DNA of 64,000 nucleotides from assembly GCA_016859345.1 (NCBI GenBank), contig CM029112.1:12062089-12126088 (forward strand). The letters run 5' to 3'. Under the pieces are notes generated by a model. It saw only the letters and a list, made by a program, of their open reading frames with translations. It was not told where the DNA came from and made no database searches. Source of the DNA: Istiophorus platypterus (lineage: Eukaryota > Chordata > Actinopteri > Istiophoriformes > Istiophoridae). Shown in pieces: positions 52,740 through 63,238 of this stretch (the first letter of the stretch is position 1; each line of letters opens with the position of its first letter). A program made the position numbers and the translations under genes.

Positions 52740-54517
52740 TCATTTTTGAATGAGTCTAATCTTCTGGTCTCCAAGAAGAAATCTGCAAAAACAGGAAAGC
52801 AGTTACATAGTTTGTAATTTAGTAATCAGTCAGTAATGAATCTTTAATATAGATGCAATTCATCAAAATGTATTAACAGTAGGGTTAACACATTAGTTTA
52901 AAGCGTATTTGTTGTGTTACACCTACCGGACCAGAGCGGCTGCTATTAGACCTCCTGTGATGGGCCCCACCCAGTAGACCCAGTGATAAGTCCAGTAGTT
53001 GTTCACAATGGCTGGACCTAAAGCTCTGGCTGGGTTCAGACATGTCCCAGATACATCTCCACTGATAAAACAAAAAAATCAAATGAGATATTCAGATGAC
53101 TTTCTAACTATTTGTGTAGAATGTGTAGTATTTAGCTGAACTGGGATACGCCCTCATTTTATATTTTCATTTGCATCAATTTCCCTCACTACTTAAGCAA
53201 ACACATAACATCCATTCATCCTACATGATATATATGAATCATATGAAAAATAAAACTGAAAATACAAAGGGAGATTTTGAGGTCTTATGCTTGGACAAAC
53301 CTGTAAGTTACCTTGAATGCATCTAAAGGAGGCTGTGCGTTCACATCATTACTGTATGATTTTACTGCAAAATGTCCTTTCATACTCTTCCAAAACAGAT
53401 GTATTTAGTTGTAAGAATATGCCTCACAGTTCTTCATCTCACAGGTTCTTACTCACCCAGCCAAGATGTTGATGATTACAGTGCAGCCAACCATGAAAGG
53501 CACCAAGGGGCTTCTGGTCTTGGTGTTCACAGCCCCCAGCAGTACCACCATGGTGACCAGGCAGGTCATGGCGATCTCTCCGAACAAAGCTCCCCCCAGT
53601 TGATCGTGTGACTGCAGCAGAGCAAACGCCGCCCCATGGGCCCTGTCGTAGTTCTCTCCGGATGTCATCACCTGTTAACATAAGTCATGATTCAGTTGTT
53701 TACAGATAAGAGAGTCTAAGATGGGTATTTTAGTGATAAACAAATGTGAAAGCATTCACCTTTGCCATAGCAGCTCCAAGTACCCCTCCAACCAACTGGC
53801 ATGCAAGGTATGGACCCACCATATTCATCTCCATCCCCCCGCACAGATAGATGGCCAGGGTGAAAGGAGGGTTGAAATGGGACCCACTGGGGGGCAAAAA
53901 ATGGAGAGAAGTTTTCAGTTCTGGGGTAAACATATGAGTTTTAGCCAATGTTGTCTTCAAACTATGAACTTTAAAAGTGATACAAAGTTTATGGTTTTGA
54001 CACATAACCTTCTAATTATTAAATGTGATGTACAGAAACATTAGAATGTATTTTGAGTGGCAAAGATGAGAAATTGCCTCCTAGAAATGTGGGACTTATT
54101 TTGTGCCATTTTTTCATATTTTTAAACAATTAACTATTGAGATACATATGCACTCCATAGATGGAAGAAATCCTGTTTCTGGCCCCAAAAGTCATCCGTG
54201 GCACAATAAACTGCACAGTGTGCATAAAAAAAAGGATTCTCAAAAGATGGTCCTCACCTGATCTCAGCCATGCAAGCCACCATGATGGCCACGGCCAAGC
54301 CATGCACCAGAGCTGGCTGAAGCCTCCCTGCAGCCTCCACATTCTCTATGACCGACACACACCCGATAAACACAAAGAACGTGGTTCCCACCAGCTCGGC
54401 CAGACAGGGCTGAAATAGCCTCTCATATTTGTTAGGAGGCCTGGCTGGTGTGGCTTTAGCCTCTGAAGTCATAAGAGCCGTCCCAACTTCTCCCATCTCC
54501 ACGTTTCTGTCATCCAT
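52740..54517 (-). CDS. aqp8: Aquaporin-8 water/peroxide/ammonia channel
   Basis: Minus-strand coding exons, in gene order, are 54,517-54,258, 53,886-53,760, 53,671-53,457, 53,061-52,927 and 52,782-52,740, giving 259 residues (human AQP8 261). All splice sites are GT-AG and the phases fit. It is a six-helix membrane channel. The CLAELVG and FIGCVSVIEN segments match AQP8, with C53 at the position of the human redox-sensitive cysteine. The second signature loop is CLNPAR, with NPA at 210-212, R213 and the AQP8-type C208. The first signature is NPP (92-94), not NPA. The C-terminus is close to that of human AQP8. Known role: transport of water, ammonia and H2O2 in epithelial, ER or mitochondrial membranes. 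It is arranged head to head with arhgap17, as in human 16p12. Teleosts have several aqp8 paralogues and I cannot say which this is. Confidence 0.95.
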
Positions 54518-55863
54518 GTGTCTTCAGGGAGGTCTGGTCACAAGAGCTGGGGATGTAACACTGACTTCACTGACCTGATGTGTGCAAACAAATATGTCCA
54601 CACCTGTGAGTCACATGAACTGTCAGTTGTGTAAGGTTAGAGTCTGGCAATGTTACTCCTCTCACCTGACATGGACTCTTTTTCTTATTAATCCAAAAAA
54701 ATCTTGTTCCTCACTTGTCCTTTCATTACAAGAGGGCACTGGCTAAGGTCAGTGTTTCATGTGTTTGCTGACAAGTTCATGAGCTGTGCCTTAACTAGTT
54801 TAAAAATCAGCTAGTTTTTGTCAGTTATTGTTAACAAATAATTTACTGCGAAGTTAACATGAAGTAAACATGTTTTTGTAGGTTGCTTTTCCATGATAGG
54901 GTCAAAGAACGACAAAGCAGGGCAATGATGGTCTATGGCAACAAAAACAGAGGCTTCATGTCATGAAACACATAAGCTGGGAATGAAAAGATAATACTTT
55001 GGTTGTCTGATATCCCTTGATCGGTAAGTTGTATTTTACAGTAGGACCTCAACTCCTTAAAGTCAAAGTTCTGAAATCTTAATGATGATACAACTGTGGA
55101 AAAAACATTAGCCTGTATAGGTATGCGAGCCAGAATGCTTGCTAAATGTTTACCTAAGAGGGAATTGGGGAGAAAGATTACTTTAGTTAAGTTGTATAGA
55201 TTAATGATACAGCAGATTCCACTTACTAATTAACCATTTACCACAAGATGAGCACACATTACAGTGAAAAAACACTAATGTCAGGGAAGAGCTGGAACAG
55301 AGCTGGAACACAGACAATAATTTTGGTCACCTTGACTTCTGGTTAAATGATATAATGAATATGTTATGTAATTTGTGTTATTCACATTACATCATATATG
55401 TTATATTTAGATCTCAGACAGAAGAGTTATTCAAAAATCCAATAACGACATCTCCTCCCAGCCAACAGTAAACATTTTTGAATATAAATAATCTTTATAC
55501 TGATCCCATAGATTTTTTTTTTTTGTTGTTGTTGTTGTCTGTTTTCTTTTGTTTTTTTGTTTTAAATTGTGACCTAGATATATACCAAGTGTCCCACTTT
55601 GGGACATGGAACAGTTGAAAACTCAACTTGTCGGCGCTCTCTGGTGGACACACTATGTAATGTGATGGTGACACCATTGCCAGATTCTCTACTGCTAATA
55701 TTTTGTTACTCACAGACCAACATATACGCTGTTACCAGTTTAACTACAATAAGCTGATATCATCCAGAATATTGACCATGCTGATTTGTACCTCTAGTTC
55801 TGTTCTTGTTGTTGAGTAACAGCAAATTTTGCACAATGATGGTGAAGCTGAGGTTGTCCTTAC

Positions 55864-56083
55864 TCACCACTCAGCAGGTGGAGATATCAGAAAAAAATAA
55901 CCTGCAAGGAAATGTACTACTGGAGACATTTTGGACCAATAAGAAGTGGTCTGGTATTTTCCAGTTTTTATTGGGAATGGGATTCTAAGGGCTCCTCGGT
56001 TCTCAGACAGCATCACAACCTCAGAACCTCCGGCAACACAAACAATACTAAAGACTAGCAGAATCAGGTAGTAAATTTGACCC
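55864..56083 (-). other. Minus-strand ORF with signal-peptide-like start, possible gene remnant
   Basis: From an internal Met near 56,083 the frame starts MGQIYYLILLVFSIVCVAGG, a good signal-peptide pattern, then runs about 50 residues to a stop at 55,864. Just past it another frame reads DNLSFTIIVQNLL, which faintly recalls the end of an immunoglobulin-type V domain after a frameshift in a T run. I cannot assign a family. It may be a decayed receptor exon or chance. Confidence 0.2.
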
Positions 56084-56276
56084 ATTAGAGCGTTTGATTC
56101 CACTCTGACAGGGGTGCAGAGTGTTGTTTTATATACTATACTGTAACTACTGGTACCGACTGGAGCCACTGACTCCATGCACATTTGAATTTTAAGCTAT
56201 AAATGCTGAAGTTAGAAAGCTTGTCTACCTGTCCAAGGAAGCAAAGTTTACTTCATGTGGAAAGTGCAAATAAATA

Positions 56277-56278
56277 AA

Positions 56279-56318
<40 letters not shown>

Positions 56319-56319
56319 A
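56277..56319. repeat. (GAAA)n tetranucleotide repeat
   Basis: About ten tandem GAAA units. Confidence 0.96.
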
Positions 56320-57111
56320 CTATTATGTAAACAGAACATATGTAATTTGCATGCATGGAGCTCTTCTGTGGTCCTAAGCAGACACTTGTTTTTCACATCC
56401 TTTAGACAGCTCTACAAAGACATTGCCAATGTTTTCAGACACAGAAGTATTGATTGATAATTGAGGAACAGATACCCAGAGAACAAACAGAGACAGACCA
56501 AGGCCAGTTTTACTGCCACACATTGTGTCTCACAAAGCTGTTTCCACTCGGCTGCACAGCTGCTTACAAATCACAGATGTTAAACTGTGCCACTGGTTGT
56601 TCTTTAACATCAACCAGCTGGGGTTAAGGTATCTTAAGTGAAGGTTCAAAGGTTTCCTCCTCCATGCACAAAGGAATGAACAGACACACACATCCTCCTC
56701 CATTCATTGGGATCACAAAGTCACCAACAGTCTCGTGACAAACAGGGTTCACAGGTCTAAACACGTTAGAGCTCCAGAGATAAGAAAACCTTTGAAATTT
56801 ATACATTACTGACCCTTGTAATATAGGCTAGATAAGACAGAAGAATGCCCTTTATCTGAAAAGGCATGGTGGATTATTTCTAGCGATTATGATCTTGGAT
56901 GTTTTACTGTAACCCAGGGATACTGATCGGAAGACTTGCAAAAAGAGAAATGAAAAAGAAAAAAGGAAAGAAAGACTTTTTACATTGACATTTTATCTTG
57001 GTGACAGCAAACATTGAGCATACATCTCAGACCCTAAGGGGATAAAACCAAAACTGTCTGTGTGGTCGAGTGAGGGCGAGTGTGGAAATGCTGCCCTTGT
57101 GCGTGTTTTAT

Positions 57112-57114
<3 letters not shown>

Positions 57115-57147
<33 letters not shown>

Positions 57148-57166
57148 AAATATATATATATATATT
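57115..57166. repeat. (TA)n repeat with poly-A interruption
   Basis: Two TA runs are split by about nine A residues. Confidence 0.95.
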
Positions 57167-57242
57167 TTAATGAATTATGTTATCATTGTGTTTAAATAAG
57201 AAAGAGAAACAGCCACATGTGGATTCATAAAGACGCCCACGG

Positions 57243-57257
57243 CCACAAGGTGGCAGC
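57243..57257 (+). promoter_or_regulatory. Candidate CTCF-type site
   Basis: CCACAAGGTGGCAGC matches the vertebrate CTCF core (CCASYAGRKGGCRSY) at 14 of 15 positions. It lies at the edge of a CpG-rich block between aqp8 and arhgap17. Confidence 0.35.
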
Positions 57258-57670
57258 ACATCACTGTGAACAGCAGAGATGGTGGCTCTTCAGCGTTTTC
57301 TCGAGAGCTGATCTCCGACCGGTGCGGGAAGGCGCCTCACCTGGAGATGTTAAGCCAAGTCCGGCGTGAACCCAACCAACCCCGGAGCAGCGGCTGCGGC
57401 GGCTGTAAACGCGATGCGAGCGCTTCCCAGCGCTTCCCAGCGGTTTCCAGCGGTTTCCGCGGTTGCCCGCAGCTGCCGACAGATGTTTATTTACTTCTTC
57501 GTTCGCTTGTTTGACAGAGCGCAGCCGGCGCAGCGTTTACTTGTGCGACGGTCGGTCGCTGCTTCGCGTGTCGCTCGGATGAGGCGGAGAAAATGAGCAT
57601 CAGGGAGGTTTAAGGCAACCGGAGGACGAGCGGAGCCTCCGGGCTCGGGATACTGGAGCGGTCGCCTGCA
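57258..57670. promoter_or_regulatory. CpG-rich block, possible promoter
   Basis: GC- and CpG-rich sequence in AT-rich surroundings, containing a degenerate 10-base tandem repeat (57,421-57,470). Frames on both strands are Arg/Ala-rich and match nothing I know. It could be an upstream arhgap17 promoter or a relic of a lost neighbouring gene's promoter, such as lcmt1. Confidence 0.4.
57421..57470 (+). repeat. Degenerate decamer tandem repeat
   Basis: Five units of ten bases drift from CGCTTCCCAG (two copies) to CGGTTTCCAG to CGGTTTCCGC and then GGTTGCCCGC. Confidence 0.75.
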
Positions 57671-57762
57671 CATGAGCTGCCTTTATCAGTGGGATTCATC
57701 CTGCACGTCTTGTGCTTCTGAGGTGTCTGAGGTCCGGTGGAAGGTTGGTGATAACTGGATGT

Positions 57763-58078
57763 GTGTGTTAGAGTCCTAGGGTTAAAGGTCCATGGGAGAT
57801 GGGGTTCCTCCCTTTCTCTCTTTGCTTCAGAAAGCAGAAGGGATTATATTTAATGAGGACCATGTGTTTGACCTTGGATTTAGAATAAAAACAACTTGGG
57901 TATAAAAGGGACTGTCCAGAGATGTAAAGATCGGGCCACCTGCTCTCCAGACAATCCATGGTGTCTGTTTGATGCTGAAACTTCCTTGTAATAAACTTTA
58001 TTAAACAAACAAGACAGTGTCAGCGGAGATTCCTTCTTCATCTACACATCATCGCAACGACGAGAAGAATTACACCAC
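57763..58078 (+). mobile_element. Candidate solo LTR
   Basis: The segment has LTR-like architecture: a TG-starting left part, TATAAAAG at about 57,901, AATAAA at 57,990-57,995 only 90 bases later, then a U5-like stretch ending near AATTACACCACA. No gag, pol or env frame flanks it, so if real it is a solo LTR. I could not find a clear target-site duplication and the borders are approximate. Confidence 0.4.
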
Positions 58079-58377
58079 ACTTCCCTTTTATTTTCTATGG
58101 AACTTGTTGTGAGTCTGAAATTTCAAAGTTGTTTTTTTGTTGGGTTTTTTTTTTGTTTGTCTGTTTGTTTGTTTTTAATTGAACTGAATTCACTTTTGTC
58201 ACGTTTCTACGACTCTGCCCGTTCGCTCAGCTATTTATTCTCCAAAATAAGATAAATAAAAATATGAATAAAACATTGAATGCGATTGCCCGGGTGTTTT
58301 GTTGTTGTTGTTTTTAGTCACACTTTAAAACCTACATGACTATGCTATGACCATGAGAGCTTTTTTTCTTTTTACTG

Positions 58378-58430
58378 GCTTCTTCTTCTTCTTCTTCTTC
58401 TTCTTCTTCTTCTTCTTCTTCTTCTTCTTG
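58378..58430. repeat. (CTT)n trinucleotide repeat
   Basis: A perfect run of about 17 CTT units. The frame reads poly-Phe or poly-Leu and is not coding. Confidence 0.97.
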
Positions 58431-58439
58431 CTGAGGTAT

Positions 58440-58767
58440 CACATGTCACCATCGGGCAATGCAGCATACAGTGGGGAAGTAAAGCCACTTCCTCCTTCCT
58501 ACCACCGCACAAAACCAGCCAATCCACCAGGACGTCTCACATTAGTCGGCGATGGGGGATCCCGACGCTCGCCAGTGGCTCGTTTAACGGACTCCCGACT
58601 TCTCCCGCTCCTCGCCCCGGGGCCTCGGCGGCGACGGCCGGTGTGGCCCGGCTCGACCGAGGGGGAAAACCTTTACGCAGCAGCGTGTGTGAATTAAAAC
58701 CGCAGTCGGAGCGCAGCCCGTCTCGGCCACGATGGCAGCGACGTAGCGCAACTTTTTTCTTTCTTTT

Positions 58768-58799
<32 letters not shown>

Positions 58800-58899
58800 T
58801 TTTTGTGGACGAGCGACCTGCGCCCGGAGGAGGCGAGAACTTTTTTAAGAGACTTGTGGGAAAACGCGAGAGGGGATTTAAAACAAAGCGCGACGAAAC
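58440..58899 (+). promoter_or_regulatory. arhgap17 promoter-proximal region and 5' UTR
   Basis: A CpG-rich stretch (about 58,540-58,740) is followed by a CTTT tract and GC-rich sequence up to the start codon. This is consistent with a CpG-island promoter and long 5' UTR. The transcription start is not fixed. Confidence 0.5.
58752..58804. repeat. (CTTT)n tract
   Basis: About eleven CTTT units, about 100 bases before the arhgap17 start codon, so possibly inside its 5' UTR. Confidence 0.95.
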
Positions 58900-59940
58900 A
58901 TGAAGAAACAGTTCAATCGCATGAGGCAACTCGCCAACCAGACGGTCGGAAGGTGGGTTTTCATTTTAACAACGCGCGTCGGTGACTCCTGCTTTATTTT
59001 ATTTTATTTTATTTTATTTTACTTTATTCAAGCGGGGCCAACGGTGATGTTGTGAATTTGTCCGAACAGTTTGTTGCCGTCTCCCATTGTCATTCGTCTT
59101 ATTATTGTTGTGGGCGGCGTCGGAAGGGCTGGGCCACGTTTGGTGTAACCTGGATAGTTTATTGAGTTTTGTTTTTTGTTTTTTTTTAGGAAAGTAAAGT
59201 TACATTTTGCAGTTTAGTGATGCTCCTTAGAAGATAAACCTGCCCACATGTGGCGTGGACTTAGATTTTTCAGCCTTTTGTGCAGTTTCGGGGTTTCAGT
59301 CTTTCCCTACCATCGGTGTGTGTTAGTAAGTGAGTAATAGCGAGTCTGCGGTAGTATTAAGTTAGTGGCTTTAATAGACGTGTGGCTGCAACCAACGATT
59401 ATTTCGTTTATCAACTAATCTGTTATCTATTATCTTAGATAATCAATTGGTCATTTTGTCTATAAAACCTCACTAAAGATTTTGAAAAATACCAACAATA
59501 AATTCCCATAGCAGAAGTTTTCCTTTTTCAAAATGCTGATGTTGTTCAACCAACAGTAGAAAAACTAAAGATATTCAGTTTACAGACATTTGAGAAGCTG
59601 GATCCTGCCCCTTAAATAGTCTCTGATTAATATCCTGTGGATTTACTCAACGACGTTTTTTGTTGCAGCTCTAATGAAACGCGGGAAAAAAAAGTCGAGA
59701 AATGCTCAAGATGTCATCTACTGATGTCTCGCTTTACCTGCCCACCAGTCTAAAACACGGAGTTTTTAGTTTGACATTATGTTTTTAAACAGTGTGCTGC
59801 CTCCAAATCTACTGAAATGAGTATCTGTACAGCGAAAGAGTATATTTTAGGAATGCTGGTATTTCTACAGTTGTCAGCTAGGATGTGCACACAAACACAT
59901 ATTTCCTGATGTGTGGTGATACTGGGAGTTAGTTTACGCA

Positions 59941-60016
<76 letters not shown>

Positions 60017-61198
60017 ATCTATACCATCTCCCTCTCCCTTCATCTCTATCCCCACAGGGGTTTCCAGCTCTGTTCACTATCAACAACCACCATAATGATT
60101 TCTGCAGATATTACCGCATTAATGGTGTCTGCAGATGATGTCTTTGCAATGTCTTCCTCAAAATGGCTTTTCCGACCAATACCCTCAAGGCACTGCCCTT
60201 GGATTCCTTACATACGTTCCTCCATATGTTGTGTAAGAGCTATAAAAATCAACTGAGAAGAATGACAGCTTGCTTACAGAAAAGCACAAGTGTTTGCAGG
60301 CACACCCCCACTGTGGATTACTGCTGGATAGAGGTTAACATGCCAGAAATCCTCTGGTGCCATTTGTAGCACTGCATGACCAACAGAAAGTGGGAGTTAG
60401 AGAATAAATTTTGAGAGTATCATGTTCAGTAAAAAGTGGGTAAAGTGAAATTATGTGGTCAGGGATTTTGGGGAAGTTTAATATTTTTCCACAGTACTCA
60501 TTTAACCTAGATGTAAGTTTAATGACACAAAATGAAAGACAAACTATAAATGTTCATCGTAAAGATGTAGGTGACTTCCAAGGTTTTTTTTTTCCATTGG
60601 TTGTTTTGTCTGAACTTGGTCCAGAGGGGTCTATTCTCCACCACAGGCCTGGCTTAGTGTGACGTTTTTTAATAGTCTGTTTCTGTGGAAGACATATACC
60701 ATCCTGCAGCATAAAAAAGCCAAATCAAAACTTAGATGGACATGAGATTTCATCTAATTGCTACTGAAGAGCTAGGATGACTCTTTATCCAGTTCACAAA
60801 CCAGTGAGTTTGTCTCCCCCACGACAGTTTGTGATGATGTGGTTTTCTGTTTGGCACAGGAAGGGCCAGACATGGAGAGTTTTTTTTTTTTTTTGTGGAG
60901 TAAGCATTTCCGTGGTTGTTGACAGGGACACAGTTGGAGGGCTGGGGACGTCACACAGCCAAAGAGGATTGTTTTTGAAAAAGAGGAAGCTTTTCAATTT
61001 ACATGTGATTAATAAGGAAGAAGCAGATGGACTTGCATGTAGTTGCCCGGCAGGGTACTAGTGTTTATGAGTCCTTGCAAACCTCCGGTCGATTTGGAGG
61101 GATAAACTTATATTCAGCAAAGTTTAGCAAAACTTATTTAGGAAGAGAAATAAAACATGTTGCATAAAAACACTAATAACACTTACATTAATATAGCA

Positions 61199-61292
<94 letters not shown>

Positions 61293-62537
61293 AATACACC
61301 GGGTTTTAGATTTTATATTGTTCATTAATGTTTATAGGCTCAATATATAGTCAATATACCTTGCACAGATTGTTGGACTTTGCTCTGTTACTGTTCTGCT
61401 CCAGCTCTCCATGAGGTCTTGCTCTAGCTTGTCTCTCAGGTTCCGGGCTTCAGCACTGTGAAAGTCTATTCTTAGAACAATGGCTGTTGCTGCACAGCAC
61501 CAAGCTGTAATCAATACAAATTCAATATTGATAAGAATCTAAAGATTGCTCAATAAGCCTTTTCCTTCAGAGCCCAGCCTGCTTAAGCTCATGTGTAATT
61601 GGATCCTGTGGATTCAACATAGGTATTCTGCCTGCAGGTCGTAACTAATTTTGTTTTCTTGTTTAACTGTTTTTTTTTTTTTTTTCAAATTACGTAAGCA
61701 AAATAGAGAAAAATGTCCATCACTAGATATCTAGAGCAAGATATCAAACCTCAAAACTGATTGCCAAACAATAAATCATTGATCACCTACATCAAAAAAC
61801 CTGTCTGTAGAATCATCAAAAACAGGAATCTCATGGCTTAACATCAATTTCCAGCTTTGCCAAAGATTGAAACACATTTTCCACCACCTAAAACTTTTGA
61901 ACAATTTCATTAAAATCCCTAATCACGCTTCGAGTTTCAGACAGCAGAGCGCAGCCAAGGGCATCTTCGATTGATGGAGAGGGTATTTCTGGCATTAGTG
62001 AGGTTAGCCTGTATCTGCAGAGGGCAACTTGTGAGAATCTTAATTCTTAGTCTTAGAGCAGTATTAGGTAATAACTCTTTAGTGGCAGAGGGTTAATTGA
62101 TCCCTGCAAGATTTAAATCTATAGTGTGGGACTGCACTGGTAGAGAGGGGGGAGAGGTCCTGAGGGATTTGCGTGTGGAGATGTAATGTGTGTGTATGTT
62201 GGTGCTTGGTTGGTGTATTCGTTGCACATTGATAGGATGAGTGATGATCTAGCTTGCCTGGCTCACTAGCCCAGCACTGTTCAAGCCAAGAAACTGAGAA
62301 AAAAGATTAGTGTCTGACTCTGAAATGGGGAAAAAATAAGAAATGGGAGTTTGGAGGCCCGTATGAGTGAGTGAGAGTGTATCTTATTTCAGCTGTGATG
62401 GAGGATATTTTGGCATTTTGCACACATTTCCTAGACGTTTTGGAGTGATGTCATAGTATCCTGTTTTCCGCAGACTCTGCTACAATGTGCAGTGTTTTCG
62501 GTGTGTTTCAGATATAAACAAACCGCCCCCCCCCAAA

Positions 62538-62579
<42 letters not shown>

Positions 62580-63238
62580 TACACACACACCTTCCCCCTG
62601 TTGCCATAACAAACCGGGTGCAGGTGACACAACAGGAAGTATGTGTTCGGACAGGGTGGAGGAATGTGACAGGTCGATCATGGAAAACAGCCACAGGCAC
62701 GAGTGGTGACGGCCTTGTGCATTTGTGCTCACACGTCAAGTATGCGAGTGTAAAAAATAGTACCCAGTAATTCATGATGAGTGATATGGTTCTTGACACA
62801 TTTTACATTGTTAGAAAGTATCTCATATGGCAACATTTTTTTGTGGATTTAAGCATGTTGTGAACTGTGTATTTTTGCTACAGGTACTCACAATGCAAAC
62901 TTCAGACAGGTTGGGCTGGATAGACTCTAGTTTGATGGTCTCCTTTTCTGTCGGCTCATCAGCCGTTTTTCAACATCGAGTTAGTTCTTGTTTAGTTAAA
63001 ACGGAACGTGTGATCCCATGAGAAAACAGAGCACAGCACAATACACAATACTTGGAGTGCATAATATCGTCGAGGTGTCTATAATATTGTGCCTTATCTT
63101 TGTATGCTGAAGGTGCGTTTTCCCTTCTCTGTATTTTTATTTCTTTATTTGTTGTCAGTCCTTGACCTTTGCTTTCGTATTTGTGTTTATCCCAATAGGG
63201 CTGAGAAGACTGAGGTGCTGAGTGATGACCTCCTGCAG
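58900..63238 (+). CDS. arhgap17: Rho GTPase-activating protein 17 (RICH1/Nadrin), N-terminal exons only
   Basis: Two coding exons are visible, 58,900-58,952 and 63,199-63,238. They join in frame across a 4.2 kb GT-AG intron to the first 31 residues, MKKQFNRMRQLANQTVGR followed by AEKTEVLSDDLLQ. This is the start of the BAR domain of the ARHGAP17/ARHGAP44 family, which is nearly invariant across vertebrates. The rest (BAR, RhoGAP and Pro-rich tail) lies beyond the right edge. Known role: the BAR domain binds curved membranes and the GAP domain inactivates Cdc42/Rac1 at junctions and in endocytosis. The visible residues alone do not separate ARHGAP17 from ARHGAP44 (R9 is ARHGAP44-like). Linkage to aqp8, as on human 16p12, favours arhgap17. 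Confidence 0.87.
58993..59021. repeat. (ATTTT)n pentanucleotide repeat
   Basis: About six ATTTT units just inside arhgap17 intron 1. Confidence 0.93.
59382..59672. mobile_element. MITE-like element with inverted ends in arhgap17 intron 1
   Basis: The left end GTGGCTGCAACCAACGATTA and the right end TGTTGCAGCTCT are imperfect inverted copies of the AGAGCTGCAAC terminus of a repeat I recall as very common in fish genomes. Internal AATCAATTGGTCATTTTGTC and AAGATATTCAGTTTAC phrases also fit. There is no coding capacity. The family is from memory and is not named. Confidence 0.6.
59946..60012. repeat. (CA)n microsatellite
   Basis: An almost perfect CA repeat of about 32 units in arhgap17 intron 1. 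Confidence 0.97.
61202..61290. repeat. (TA)n microsatellite, about 43 units
   Basis: A long, almost uninterrupted TA repeat in arhgap17 intron 1. Confidence 0.97.
62539..62590. repeat. (CA)n microsatellite
   Basis: A CA run of about 17 units plus a short imperfect extension, preceded by a C run at about 62,525-62,532. Confidence 0.95.

Larger units (their letters stand above)
54518..57240. other. aqp8 upstream region
   Basis: AT-rich intergenic DNA with a GAAA repeat (56,277-56,319) and a TA repeat (57,115-57,166). In human, LCMT1 lies between ARHGAP17 and AQP8; I saw no methyltransferase-like frame here. A minus-strand frame with a signal-peptide-like start is listed separately. Confidence 0.45.

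Noticed and set aside
58537..58929. 130-codon minus-strand frame over the arhgap17 5' region
   Set aside because: It is antisense to the arhgap17 first exon and kept open by the CTTT tract (Lys/Glu/Arg repeat).
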